Assembly (NCBI GenBank): GCA_036835375.1
Contig: DAITMB010000151.1
Location: forward strand, 1 to 11,111
Source: JANQTF01 sp036835375
GTDB taxonomy: Bacteria > Bacteroidota > Bacteroidia > J057
Reading direction: 5' to 3'
Length of the DNA: 11,111 nucleotides
Below, piece by piece: positions 1 to 5,967 of the stretch. The notes beneath the pieces are model-generated. The model worked only from the letters and a program-made list of their open reading frames with translations, did not search any database and was not told where the DNA came from. The position numbers and the translations under genes were made by a program. How positions within the stretch are numbered: the first letter of the stretch is position 1; every line of letters begins with the position of its first letter.

Positions 1-183
1 AGTTTCCAACTGCAATGCAAATAGCGCCGTTATTCGAGGCGAAAAAATCGGCGTAAGCAACTGGGCGCTGCATATATTGAGCCCTGAAAAACTTTTGGCA
101 TGGCGAAGATGGTCATACGATTTGTTCTCCAGTGACCTTTTCAGCCCCACCAAATTTTCCAAACGCCTTTCGCCTCAAATAAT
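1..183. other. Left-edge stretch without a supported gene
   Basis: No complete gene is visible here. It lies downstream of the HNH gene, and no clear terminator is seen. Three weak possibilities exist. On the plus strand a frame is open from base 3 to a TAA at 54-56 and would encode 17 residues, possibly the C-terminus of a gene entering from the left. On the minus strand an ATG at 71-73, preceded by AGGG, opens a frame that runs off the edge (24 codons). A second minus ATG at 114-116 opens a 28-residue frame ending at 30-32. None has enough length to judge. The plus-strand frame open from base 2 to 346 runs antisense through the HNH gene and is probably fortuitous. Confidence 0.3.
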
Positions 184-618
184 TCAGGAAGGGGGATGTT
201 CCCCTAATGCATACAGCACTGCCCGTAGGTTGACCAGGCCGGGACGATTTAGTTTTAGGCGCAATGTCGTTGCTCTTCCTGAGGGCGTGAGGCCGATGAT
301 CTGTGTACAGTCTGCATTCCACCTAAAATGGTCACTCCATTGCTGATTTCGAGGATGAAAAAGCGGCGCAAGTTTACCGCTCACGGGATCCAAGGTAACC
401 GTATTTGTGAATTTGTAGTTGTTGCACCCTTGGCAGGCAAGAGCCAGATTGTCCAAGGCATTTTCCCCTCCGCTGACCAATGGTAAAATATGCTCGACGG
501 AGAAAGGCTGTGGAGAAAAAGCTGCTTGGCACTTGCAGTATTCACAGCACCCTTTGGCTCGGATAAAAACATCTTGTCTCGTTTTACGAGATATGCGGGG
601 ATAGCCCATCTTCTTCAT
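184..618 (-). CDS. HNH endonuclease, zinc-binding type
   Basis: This encodes a 144-residue cytoplasmic protein with a complete HNH nuclease core. The first zinc knuckle is C25-x2-C28. The catalytic E42-H43 lies in a beta hairpin, N57 follows in A-L-D-N-L, and the second knuckle is C62-x2-C65 followed by N66-N67. HNH enzymes of this class bind one divalent metal at the His/Asn site and cut or nick DNA. The target here cannot be read from the sequence. Residues 75-144 form a conserved tail (G-L-T-P-x-G-R-A, then L-N-R-x-G-L-V-N-L-R) that I recognise from a widespread family found after a small helical gene, notably in cyanobacteria. The start ATG shares its A with the stop codon of that upstream gene (TAATG), so translation is probably coupled. 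No methylase or specificity subunit is nearby, which argues against a standard restriction system. The nuclease call is firm; the biological role is unknown. Confidence 0.9.
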   Translation of the reverse strand: MKKMGYPRISRKTRQDVFIRAKGCCEYCKCQAAFSPQPFSVEHILPLVSGGENALDNLALACQGCNNYKFTNTVTLDPVSGKLAPLFHPRNQQWSDHFRWNADCTQIIGLTPSGRATTLRLKLNRPGLVNLRAVLYALGEHPPS

Positions 619-620
619 TA
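616..620 (-). promoter_or_regulatory. TAATG stop-start overlap (translational coupling)
   Basis: Reading the minus strand, the stop codon TAA of the helical-protein gene (620-618) and the start ATG of the HNH gene (618-616) share one base. This fixes the HNH start and suggests that ribosomes terminating on the first gene reinitiate on the second, keeping the two products in proportion. Confidence 0.75.
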
Positions 621-1004
621 AACAGGCAACACCCCAAGCTGGTGCATCAATTCACGTAGAGGTACATTCCGCAAGTGTGCCAGTTTTCCCATGCATTTCA
701 TGCGCTCGACATTCAGCCGCTCAGCCTCTTCTGTGAGTGTCATCAAGTCTTGTAATTCTTCGGAGGTAATGGTTTCGTCCTGCCGTTTTTTTACCAAGGC
801 CTCGAACTGTAACTGATGTTCTGGGCTTAGGCCTATGTTGATCTGCTGAATCAACTGTGCCTCTTGTTCTGGCAGCACCGACGCAACCCGTTCTGCCCGA
901 ATGCTCAATACCTTTGCAACAAAATCCTCCAGTGCTTGTGTATTCAGTTGCTCCACCTCTTCAAGCAGCGCTCCTACTTCCTCGTTCATTGACCCGTTTT
1001 GCAT
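618..1004 (-). CDS. Small helical protein of unknown function, partner of the HNH nuclease
   Basis: This is a 128-residue, strongly helical, charged protein with no signal peptide and no membrane segment. It has few glycines or prolines, and Glu/Gln/Leu-rich stretches cover residues 7-50, 60-80 and 80-120. The C-terminal segment around L-T-E-E-A-E-R-L-N followed by L-R-N-V-x-L-x-x-L-M-x-x-L-G is a pattern I recall from short proteins encoded directly before HNH nucleases, chiefly in cyanobacteria. No enzymatic motif is visible. It is the first gene of a two-gene leftward operon and overlaps the HNH gene by one base. The start at 1004 is preceded by AAGG seven bases upstream; a second ATG lies in frame at 987-989 (residue 6). 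A role as inhibitor, adaptor or targeting subunit of the nuclease is inference from the pairing only. Confidence 0.75.
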   Translation of the reverse strand: MQNGSMNEEVGALLEEVEQLNTQALEDFVAKVLSIRAERVASVLPEQEAQLIQQINIGLSPEHQLQFEALVKKRQDETITSEELQDLMTLTEEAERLNVERMKCMGKLAHLRNVPLRELMHQLGVLPV

Positions 1005-1011
1005 AGCATGA

Positions 1012-1015
1012 CCTT
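1012..1015 (-). promoter_or_regulatory. Ribosome binding site of the helical-protein gene
   Basis: On the minus strand AAGG sits seven bases before the ATG at 1004. It favours that start over the in-frame ATG fifteen bases downstream. Confidence 0.45.
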
Positions 1016-1338
1016 GTTGAATTGCCTAGTTGATTCTCAATGTACGATTTGGTAGCGAAAAAACACATTGGTTCCACCACATTTTAAATCCCTATCGGCT
1101 TTAGTTGCCATTCGTTAGCATCAGCCTTCCTATCGCCTGATTGCTTGTCTCCGGCTCAGATTTGCGACTTGCTAGTGAATTCTGCCACACCTCAAGTGTG
1201 CTCCCACAGCAATCATCTCGAAGATTTCTGATTTTTTTTCAAAAAGTCGCCGTCCGCGCATTAACCTTTCCTGATTCCCTGCCATTCCTCATTGAAGCAC
1301 GGAAAGAAGCCGAATCGCTTTCCCCTTTCTCCTCCTTT

Positions 1339-1368
1339 TTGAGGAAGCGCCGATCGGATCTACTGTTG
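1339..1368 (+). promoter_or_regulatory. Candidate Bacteroidota-type promoter for the lipoprotein gene
   Basis: TTG at 1339-1341 is followed after exactly 19 bases by TACTGTTG at 1361-1368. This matches five of the six fixed positions of the TAnnTTTG minus-7 element known in Bacteroidota, at the preferred spacing from the minus-33 TTG. Transcription would start near 1373, giving a leader of about 35 bases before the ATG at 1407. It is a motif match only. Confidence 0.4.
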
Positions 1369-1406
1369 CTAACAACCTATTTTACCACCCATCAACATTT
1401 ATCGTC

Positions 1407-2501
1407 ATGCGCCATTTTATCGCTATATCCTGCTTACTAGTAAGTGCTCTCTTCCTCAGCGCTTGCGGTTCTGATACTAACTCCTCCTCTATGTCATTCA
1501 GCAGCGTATTTTCCGGCGGCCCGTCGCTCATCAAAGTCACGGAGCCTCGCGAGGGCGCCTTCACCGTGATGCTTCCAGAAGGCTGGGAATCACAAGTCGC
1601 CCTGCTTCGCCCCCACGAGCAGACCCGCTCTGTGGGATTCACCAAAAGCCCCGATGGTAGCTCTTGCATCTTCTTTGGCGACGCCAATTTGCCTATGTTC
1701 TACCTTCCCTCGCCAGCATATGGCATGAGCGTAGGTATGAACACAGGCAGTCCCTTGCTGCAAATCAAGCCATTCGTGCCTGCAGATCGCTTCTTTACAG
1801 ACTATGTCCAGCGTCAATACGGTCGGTTTCCCGGATTCCGCATCACAGGCAACAGCCCCGATCCCCGCTACCAGGCCCGACTGGAAGAGCTTGCCCGCAA
1901 GCTTAACATGAATCCGCAATTCACCACGACTAGCATCACCTTTGAATTCACCGAAAATGGCAAACCCGTGCAGGCTCAAATCAATGGCACTACGTTCCTG
2001 CTTCAGCAAGTCTGGGTAGCCGACCTCTTCGGCTACATTACCTCCGGTGACCCTCAATCTATGGACGAGCTGTCGAGGACCATTGCGAACTCGTTTGAAA
2101 CCGTGGAATCCTGGCAAGAGCAGGAAAGGATCAGAGGACAGGAGAAAATTGCCAGAATGGATGCAATGACTCGCCAGAGCAGCATAGATCATCAAAACCG
2201 GATGGCCAACATGCAATCCAACTTCAACGCGCACCAACGGCGCATGCAGACTATGCAAGAGACCAACGACATCTACAACCAGACCTGGAGCAACAACCAA
2301 GCGAGCCAAGACCGCCAACATGAGCGCTTTATTGACGGAATCAGAGGAGAAGAGACTGTGACCAATGGCAGCTATTATGGCAAGGTAGAATCTGGCTACA
2401 ACGAATACTATGTGAATCCGAACACAGGCGACTACATTGGCACCAACAACTATGAAAACCCTGATGTTTCGGTCTATGAGTTGTGGACGAAGAGGGATTA
2501 G
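1407..2501 (+). CDS. Secreted lipoprotein of unknown function
   Basis: This encodes a 364-residue protein with a type II signal peptide. A short basic start is followed by a hydrophobic stretch (residues 4-19) and the lipobox L17-S-A-C20, so Cys20 should be lipidated and anchor it in the inner or outer membrane facing outward. The next ten or so residues are Ser/Asn-rich linker. Residues 35-230 are a globular region with F-T-V-M-L-P-E-G-W near the start, similar to proteins with a 'P-x-G-W' opening that I have seen without assigned function. Residues 233-310 are rich in Gln, Met, Asn and Arg and probably form a long helix or coiled coil. The last 45 residues are Tyr/Asn/Gly-rich (Y-Y-V-N-P-N-T-G-D-Y-I-G-T) and look like a small beta-structured tail. 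It appears monocistronic: a purine-rich repeat begins at its stop codon. Export is well supported; function is not known. Confidence 0.85.
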   Translation: MRHFIAISCLLVSALFLSACGSDTNSSSMSFSSVFSGGPSLIKVTEPREGAFTVMLPEGWESQVALLRPHEQTRSVGFTKSPDGSSCIFFGDANLPMFYLPSPAYGMSVGMNTGSPLLQIKPFVPADRFFTDYVQRQYGRFPGFRITGNSPDPRYQARLEELARKLNMNPQFTTTSITFEFTENGKPVQAQINGTTFLLQQVWVADLFGYITSGDPQSMDELSRTIANSFETVESWQEQERIRGQEKIARMDAMTRQSSIDHQNRMANMQSNFNAHQRRMQTMQETNDIYNQTWSNNQASQDRQHERFIDGIRGEETVTNGSYYGKVESGYNEYYVNPNTGDYIGTNNYENPDVSVYELWTKRD

Positions 2502-2625
2502 AGGGGAGATGTTGAGAAGCGAGATGGTGAGAGGGGAGATGGGAGAAGAGAGAAGAGAGAAGTCAGAAGTCAGAAGTCAGAAGAGAGAGGGGAGATGTTG
2601 AGAGGCGAGATGGTGAGATGGGAGA
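2501..2625 (+). repeat. Purine-rich repeat tract with two 32-bp copies
   Basis: This tract begins at the last base of the lipoprotein stop codon. Its plus strand is almost entirely A and G. A 32-bp unit at 2501-2532 recurs at 2587-2618 with a single difference (A at 2518, G at 2604), 86 bp apart. Shorter variants of GGGGAGATG-GGAGA follow the first copy. The copies flank a run of AGAAGTC units. The stretch 2532-2562 has only one pyrimidine. It is non-coding in appearance and resembles simple-sequence spacers I associate with Bacteroidota genomes. Confidence 0.8.
2558..2578 (+). repeat. 7-bp tandem repeat (AGAAGTC x3)
   Basis: There are three perfect copies of AGAAGTC at 2558-2564, 2565-2571 and 2572-2578, followed by a partial fourth (AGAAG). 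The array lies between the two 32-bp purine-rich copies and is a candidate for slippage-driven length variation. Confidence 0.8.
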
Positions 2626-2663
2626 TTTGAATTTCTGCTAACGAATCCCAAGATAAGATGATC

Positions 2664-2715
2664 AAGCCCATATCAGGTCATGCACTGGAGATCAGCGCAT
2701 GGCCTGAAGGCTTTT
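2664..2715 (+). terminator. Terminator-like hairpin downstream of the lipoprotein gene
   Basis: The arms 2674-2683 and 2697-2706 pair over ten positions, one of them a G-U pair, around a 13-base loop. An outer helix, AAGCC (2664-2668) with GGCTT (2709-2713), extends it across a small internal bulge. The 3' side runs into a short T stretch (TTTT, 2712-2715) and then Gs. It may end transcription of the lipoprotein gene and, read the other way, of the sulfatase gene. The weak T-tract keeps this uncertain. Confidence 0.35.
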
Positions 2716-2778
2716 GGGGGAAGGGGATTTGATTGAGGTGCGATCTTCATTAGACGCCAGATAGCAACGCGATTTCTG

Positions 2779-4674
2779 CTACCACTCAGCCGTTATCCCA
2801 TACTTGTCATAGTCGATCTCCCATTGAGCCAGCAACACCCTGGCAGCTCTGTGGTCATAATATTTTGTGGACAACCTCCCAGCTTTTTGGGCCCATGAAA
2901 TCACGGCTTCCTGGACTTCCTCGCTGTCTTCGCCCACGCATTCGATCGCGACCAGCGCATGTGTTCGCGCCATGGGATGAGGAGAACCCAGCGCCGCGAT
3001 GAGCCCCTCTCGTCCATCCGCTTGATATCCCATTCGATATAATGTTTCTGATATCAAGATCCTCACATTGGTAGATGCATCACTCAACATGCCTTTCATT
3101 TGCGGAACAAGCGGAGCTGCCTTGTCACCGAGCATCAGTGCCCCAGTTGCTCCCCAATACCGGATCGCACTGTCTTCAGATTTTAGCAAAAGAGCCAATT
3201 CCGGAAGGTCATTTTCGGTAGCCGTCACGGATTTTTCCGCTGCTTGTATGATCGCTTCTAGGGGAACTTCGCCTGTCCGCATGTAATCGTAGATCGAGAG
3301 ATCTCCAGCCCGATCCGTGAGTTCAGCTTCAGGAATAAATCCGCTATCTCTGATTTCATTCATCCAATCCATCGTAGCATTCCTCATGCGCAGGACCACA
3401 TCGGCGAAGGCAGGGTCTGATGCCAGATTATTCACTTCCCAAGGGTCATTTTCCGTATCGTACAATTCTTCCACGGGCTTGGTCTTCCAGAAGGCTTGCT
3501 GGATGTCGTTGCATTCTCCTCGTTGACAAGCCTCTTCCCACGAACTGACAGAATTTGCTCTCCATAGATAGCCAATGTGCTGTCCATAGATTCGATAGGG
3601 CATGTAATTTCGGATATACCTGAACTTGTTGTCGCGGACAGCCCTGCTCATGTCGTATTTTTCGTCCATCCTCCCTCGAAACATATAGGCGTATTCCGGC
3701 TCGACGACCGCCTGTTGCTCACCCAAAAAGGCTTTTCCCTGCATGTAGTCGGGGATGTCCGCCCCGGCCAGACTCAGCATAGTAGGTGCCAGGTCAACAA
3801 AGCTGATGAGTCGATTTACCTCCGTACCGACTTTCTCATTGGGCCACAAATGCTTGAATTTCTCCGGAATGCGAACAATGAAGGGCACCCTGGTTCCCGT
3901 TTCATACACAAATCTTTTGCTCCGAGCCAATACCCCACCATGATCTCCATAGTAAATGACGATGGTGTTCTCGGCTTCACCACTTCGTGCTAATTCCTCC
4001 AACTTCTCTCCCACCCATTGGTCCATTTCCTCGATCCGATCGTAGTACCGCGCCCAATCTTTTCTCATTTCGGGCGTGTCGGGATGATACGGAGGCAGTG
4101 GAACGTCCTTCATACTGTGACGTATCTCGCTGTCCGATAGAAGATGACTGTGGTGAATCGTGCCTTCATGAGACAATCCACAGTTAAAAACAGCGAAAAA
4201 TGGCTGCCCGCTTTCTCGTTGGTTGTAGTGCGCATCTGCGCTGGATTCATCCCACACGCCCTCCACTTGTTCTTGCAGGATATTGTAATCTTCTTTGGCA
4301 TTATTGGTTGTGTAATATCCTTCCTTGGCCATCCACTCCGGAAACAATCTCACTTGAGTTGCTTTTGCGTAACTGCTTCTCATGTGTTGGTGCCCGTTTG
4401 AATTGGCATACACCCCAGTGATGATGGTGTTCCTCGCAGGTGCGCACACTGGTGCATTTGCATAAGCATGCGTGTAGAGAAAACCCTCTTCAGCCAACTT
4501 GTCAATGTGTGGGGTAGTCGCAAATCGATCGCCATAAGCACCGATCAGCGGACTATTATCTTCACTCACGAGCCAGAGTATGTTGGGCTTTTCTTGCGCC
4601 TGAACATAAGACCCATCGGCACTCATCGTCAATGCCATCAAGCAAACACTAGCGATTACAATCAATCTATTCAT
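2779..4674 (-). CDS. Exported type I sulfatase, heparan N-sulfatase-like, with HEAT-repeat tail
   Basis: This encodes a 631-residue sulfuric ester or sulfamate hydrolase. I place the start at 4674, because a clean signal peptide begins there (hydrophobic 4-19, cleavage likely after V-Q-A26); the frame is open further upstream, but the added residues do not look coding. The catalytic part covers about residues 29-440. E38-D39 are the N-terminal metal ligands, and C77-A-P-A-R81 is the C-x-P-x-R site whose Cys must be oxidised to formylglycine by a maturase encoded elsewhere. Later come F-F-A-V-F-N (159-164), S168-H-E, and D244-H-G-G, the second metal site, with K253. The E-D pair and surrounding residues fit the bacterial N-sulfoglucosamine sulfohydrolase-like group. 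Residues about 490-590 form two to three HEAT-like helical repeats, then a short tail. The likely substrate is a sulfated glycan taken up or degraded in the periplasm. No glycoside hydrolase or SusC/D gene is adjacent, so the substrate is not indicated by context. It is transcribed alone, divergently from the beta-barrel gene. Confidence 0.9.
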   Translation of the reverse strand: MNRLIVIASVCLMALTMSADGSYVQAQEKPNILWLVSEDNSPLIGAYGDRFATTPHIDKLAEEGFLYTHAYANAPVCAPARNTIITGVYANSNGHQHMRSSYAKATQVRLFPEWMAKEGYYTTNNAKEDYNILQEQVEGVWDESSADAHYNQRESGQPFFAVFNCGLSHEGTIHHSHLLSDSEIRHSMKDVPLPPYHPDTPEMRKDWARYYDRIEEMDQWVGEKLEELARSGEAENTIVIYYGDHGGVLARSKRFVYETGTRVPFIVRIPEKFKHLWPNEKVGTEVNRLISFVDLAPTMLSLAGADIPDYMQGKAFLGEQQAVVEPEYAYMFRGRMDEKYDMSRAVRDNKFRYIRNYMPYRIYGQHIGYLWRANSVSSWEEACQRGECNDIQQAFWKTKPVEELYDTENDPWEVNNLASDPAFADVVLRMRNATMDWMNEIRDSGFIPEAELTDRAGDLSIYDYMRTGEVPLEAIIQAAEKSVTATENDLPELALLLKSEDSAIRYWGATGALMLGDKAAPLVPQMKGMLSDASTNVRILISETLYRMGYQADGREGLIAALGSPHPMARTHALVAIECVGEDSEEVQEAVISWAQKAGRLSTKYYDHRAARVLLAQWEIDYDKYGITAEW

Positions 4675-4984
4675 GTTTATGGAGTTTCCCTTACAAATGG
4701 CACATGCTTGATCAAGATCCTGATAGCGAAGGTCATGCTTGCATGTGCTTCCGCATATGGAACTGGAAGGATCGAATATGACCACTTCTTCTCTGAAAAA
4801 AAAGGGGCAGGATTCAGGGTGAAGTTTTCGGATAGACTCGTACGCTCACAAGATCTCGGAATCGTGCTCCCACATTCACAGATGATTCATAAACGGCAAA
4901 AAAATTATTGGTATGATTTGAGACTTCTTCTCTATTTTTAAGTCAGCTTCTTGACAACATACAACAACCTCAAACAAAACTTCT
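4675..4984. promoter_or_regulatory. Divergent promoter region with several dyads
   Basis: This 310-bp spacer serves the leftward sulfatase and the rightward beta-barrel gene. Within 50 bp in front of the sulfatase lie three dyads: GCACATGC (4700-4707) inverted as GCATGTGC (4741-4748), the perfect palindrome CTTGATCAAG (4707-4716), and CATGC-TT-GCATG (4734-4745). They could be operator sites. For the beta-barrel gene, TTG at 4908-4910 and TATTTTTA at 4933-4940 (five of six fixed minus-7 positions, 22-base spacing) form a weak promoter candidate; its ATG is preceded by A-rich sequence without a Shine-Dalgarno, as is common in Bacteroidota. No gene is seen inside. Confidence 0.35.
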
Positions 4985-5671
4985 ATGAAAACCTTCCTTT
5001 CAATCTTGATGGCACTTCTCTTCACACTATGGGGAAGTGCTGCATACGGTCAATCAAATAAATTTGAGTTGGGCATAGAAGGAGGGACGACCTTCGCATC
5101 GCTTTACGGTAATCCCTTCCTTGATTCTTTACATCGCACCTCGCGCAGTGGCGTTGGTGGATTGTTCGTCCAGTATCATCTCAATGAGTGCTTTTCCCTG
5201 AGAACCCATGTCGCATACGAAAGAAAGGGATCAACGATACCAAACTTTGTACTCGACCCTATCAGAAATCCAGGCAGCGAGGCAACCATGCGAATAGCAA
5301 TTGACTACCTCACGCTACCTCTTCTTTTACGGGCGACATTTGGCAAAAAAATCCCCTTTTACGTAAATGCAGGTCCTTACATCGGCTATTTGATGGGGCA
5401 ATCTATCTCCGTGGAAGTCACTGGCGAAGGCAACACCTCAATAGGTGGACCTTCACTTCCTTTTAGGCAGCTGGACGCTGGGATTACTTCAGGTCTGGGC
5501 TTTTCTGTGCCGATTCAACCCCAAATTTCTCTTTCCTTTGAACTTCGAAATAACATCGGACTGCTGAATATTGGGGATGCGCCAGTCACTCCGGCTATTT
5601 CTGATGGAAACATCAAAACCAACTCCACAACACTGCTTGCTGGGATCGCTTATCGATTCGGAGAGGAATGA
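4985..5671 (+). CDS. Outer-membrane beta-barrel protein, PorT-like family
   Basis: This encodes a 228-residue protein with a signal peptide (hydrophobic 4-20, cleavage probably after A-Y-G22, leaving an N-terminal Gln). The mature part alternates polar and hydrophobic residues, as in an eight-stranded outer-membrane barrel. Strand-like segments include F-E-L-G-I-E-G-G, V-G-G-L-F-V-Q-Y, F-S-L-R-T-H-V-A-Y-E and Y-L-T-L-P-L-L-L-R. They continue with F-Y-V-N-A-G-P-Y-I-G-Y, D-A-G-I-T-S-G-L-G-F and the final L-L-A-G-I-A-Y-R-F-G. The phrases Y-L-x-L-P-L-L-x-R and A-G-P-Y-I-G-Y-L are typical of the 'outer membrane beta-barrel' (OMP_b-brl_2 / PorT-like) family of Bacteroidota. Family members are small barrels of mostly unknown function; one group assists type IX secretion, but this single copy gives no sign of that. 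It is followed after 296 bp by the TPR-CHAT gene on the same strand, too far apart to assume an operon. Confidence 0.85.
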   Translation: MKTFLSILMALLFTLWGSAAYGQSNKFELGIEGGTTFASLYGNPFLDSLHRTSRSGVGGLFVQYHLNECFSLRTHVAYERKGSTIPNFVLDPIRNPGSEATMRIAIDYLTLPLLLRATFGKKIPFYVNAGPYIGYLMGQSISVEVTGEGNTSIGGPSLPFRQLDAGITSGLGFSVPIQPQISLSFELRNNIGLLNIGDAPVTPAISDGNIKTNSTTLLAGIAYRFGEE

Positions 5672-5967
5672 AAGTTGAAGGATTGCTGAAATCGGGCGTC
5701 GGTGGATCGCCTGACACTACTTGAATGTTCATAACAATCTGGCGGGGACGGTTTTTCTAAATTCGTCCATGTGTCCAGACTAGGCCGATCAATCTGCTGC
5801 CTGGGCAAAAAAGGCAACTCCAGGGGATGACGAGGAAGTTCAAGAGATTCGTTTCGGGATAAGTCATGTGAGGTGCTTCGCAATCTTTGCTATGTGCTTC
5901 GCTGGTTTTCTAGTCCAAAAGAATTTTATTGCGGTGGTGATGACGTTTCACGAAAAGGCTAGCCACC
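5672..5967. other. Spacer before the TPR-CHAT gene, no gene seen
   Basis: There are 296 bp between two rightward genes. A weak dyad (GGCG and CGCC near 5694-5711) follows the beta-barrel gene but has no T-tract, so it is not called a terminator. Near 5882-5889 AATCTTTG matches five of six fixed minus-7 positions, but no TTG lies at the right distance upstream. The short open frames in both directions have no recognisable features. Confidence 0.5.

Larger units (their letters stand above)
1005..1406. other. 400-bp spacer between divergent genes
   Basis: This spacer separates the leftward HNH operon from the rightward lipoprotein gene and should contain both promoters. A candidate for the lipoprotein gene is listed separately. 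I found no match to the Bacteroidota TAnnTTTG element in front of the HNH operon. A short dyad with 5-bp arms (CACAC-CTCAA-GTGTG, 1186-1200) and an eight-T run near 1231-1240 are present but have no assigned role. An open frame beginning with TTG at 1141 has an atypical composition and overlaps the lipoprotein start, so it is not called as a gene. Confidence 0.5.

Noticed and set aside
190..205. AGGGG/CCCCT dyad near the end of the HNH gene as a terminator
   Set aside because: It lies inside the coding region, has only five base pairs and lacks a T-tract.
1141..1440. 99-codon open frame on the plus strand starting with TTG
   Set aside because: It has an unusual Ser/Leu-rich composition and no motif, overlaps the lipoprotein signal peptide in another frame and contains the candidate promoter.
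2760..2783. Seven-base-pair hairpin at the sulfatase stop codon as a terminator
   Set aside because: It overlaps the stop codon, includes a G-U pair and is not followed by a T-tract on the minus strand.
4675..4785. Upstream extension of the sulfatase by 37 residues
   Set aside because: It would bury the clear signal peptide inside the protein, and the added residues look like translated spacer with dyads.
4468..4941. 157-codon open frame on the plus strand
   Set aside because: It runs antisense through the sulfatase N-terminus and its spacer, shows no domain or signal, and the sulfatase on the other strand is certain.
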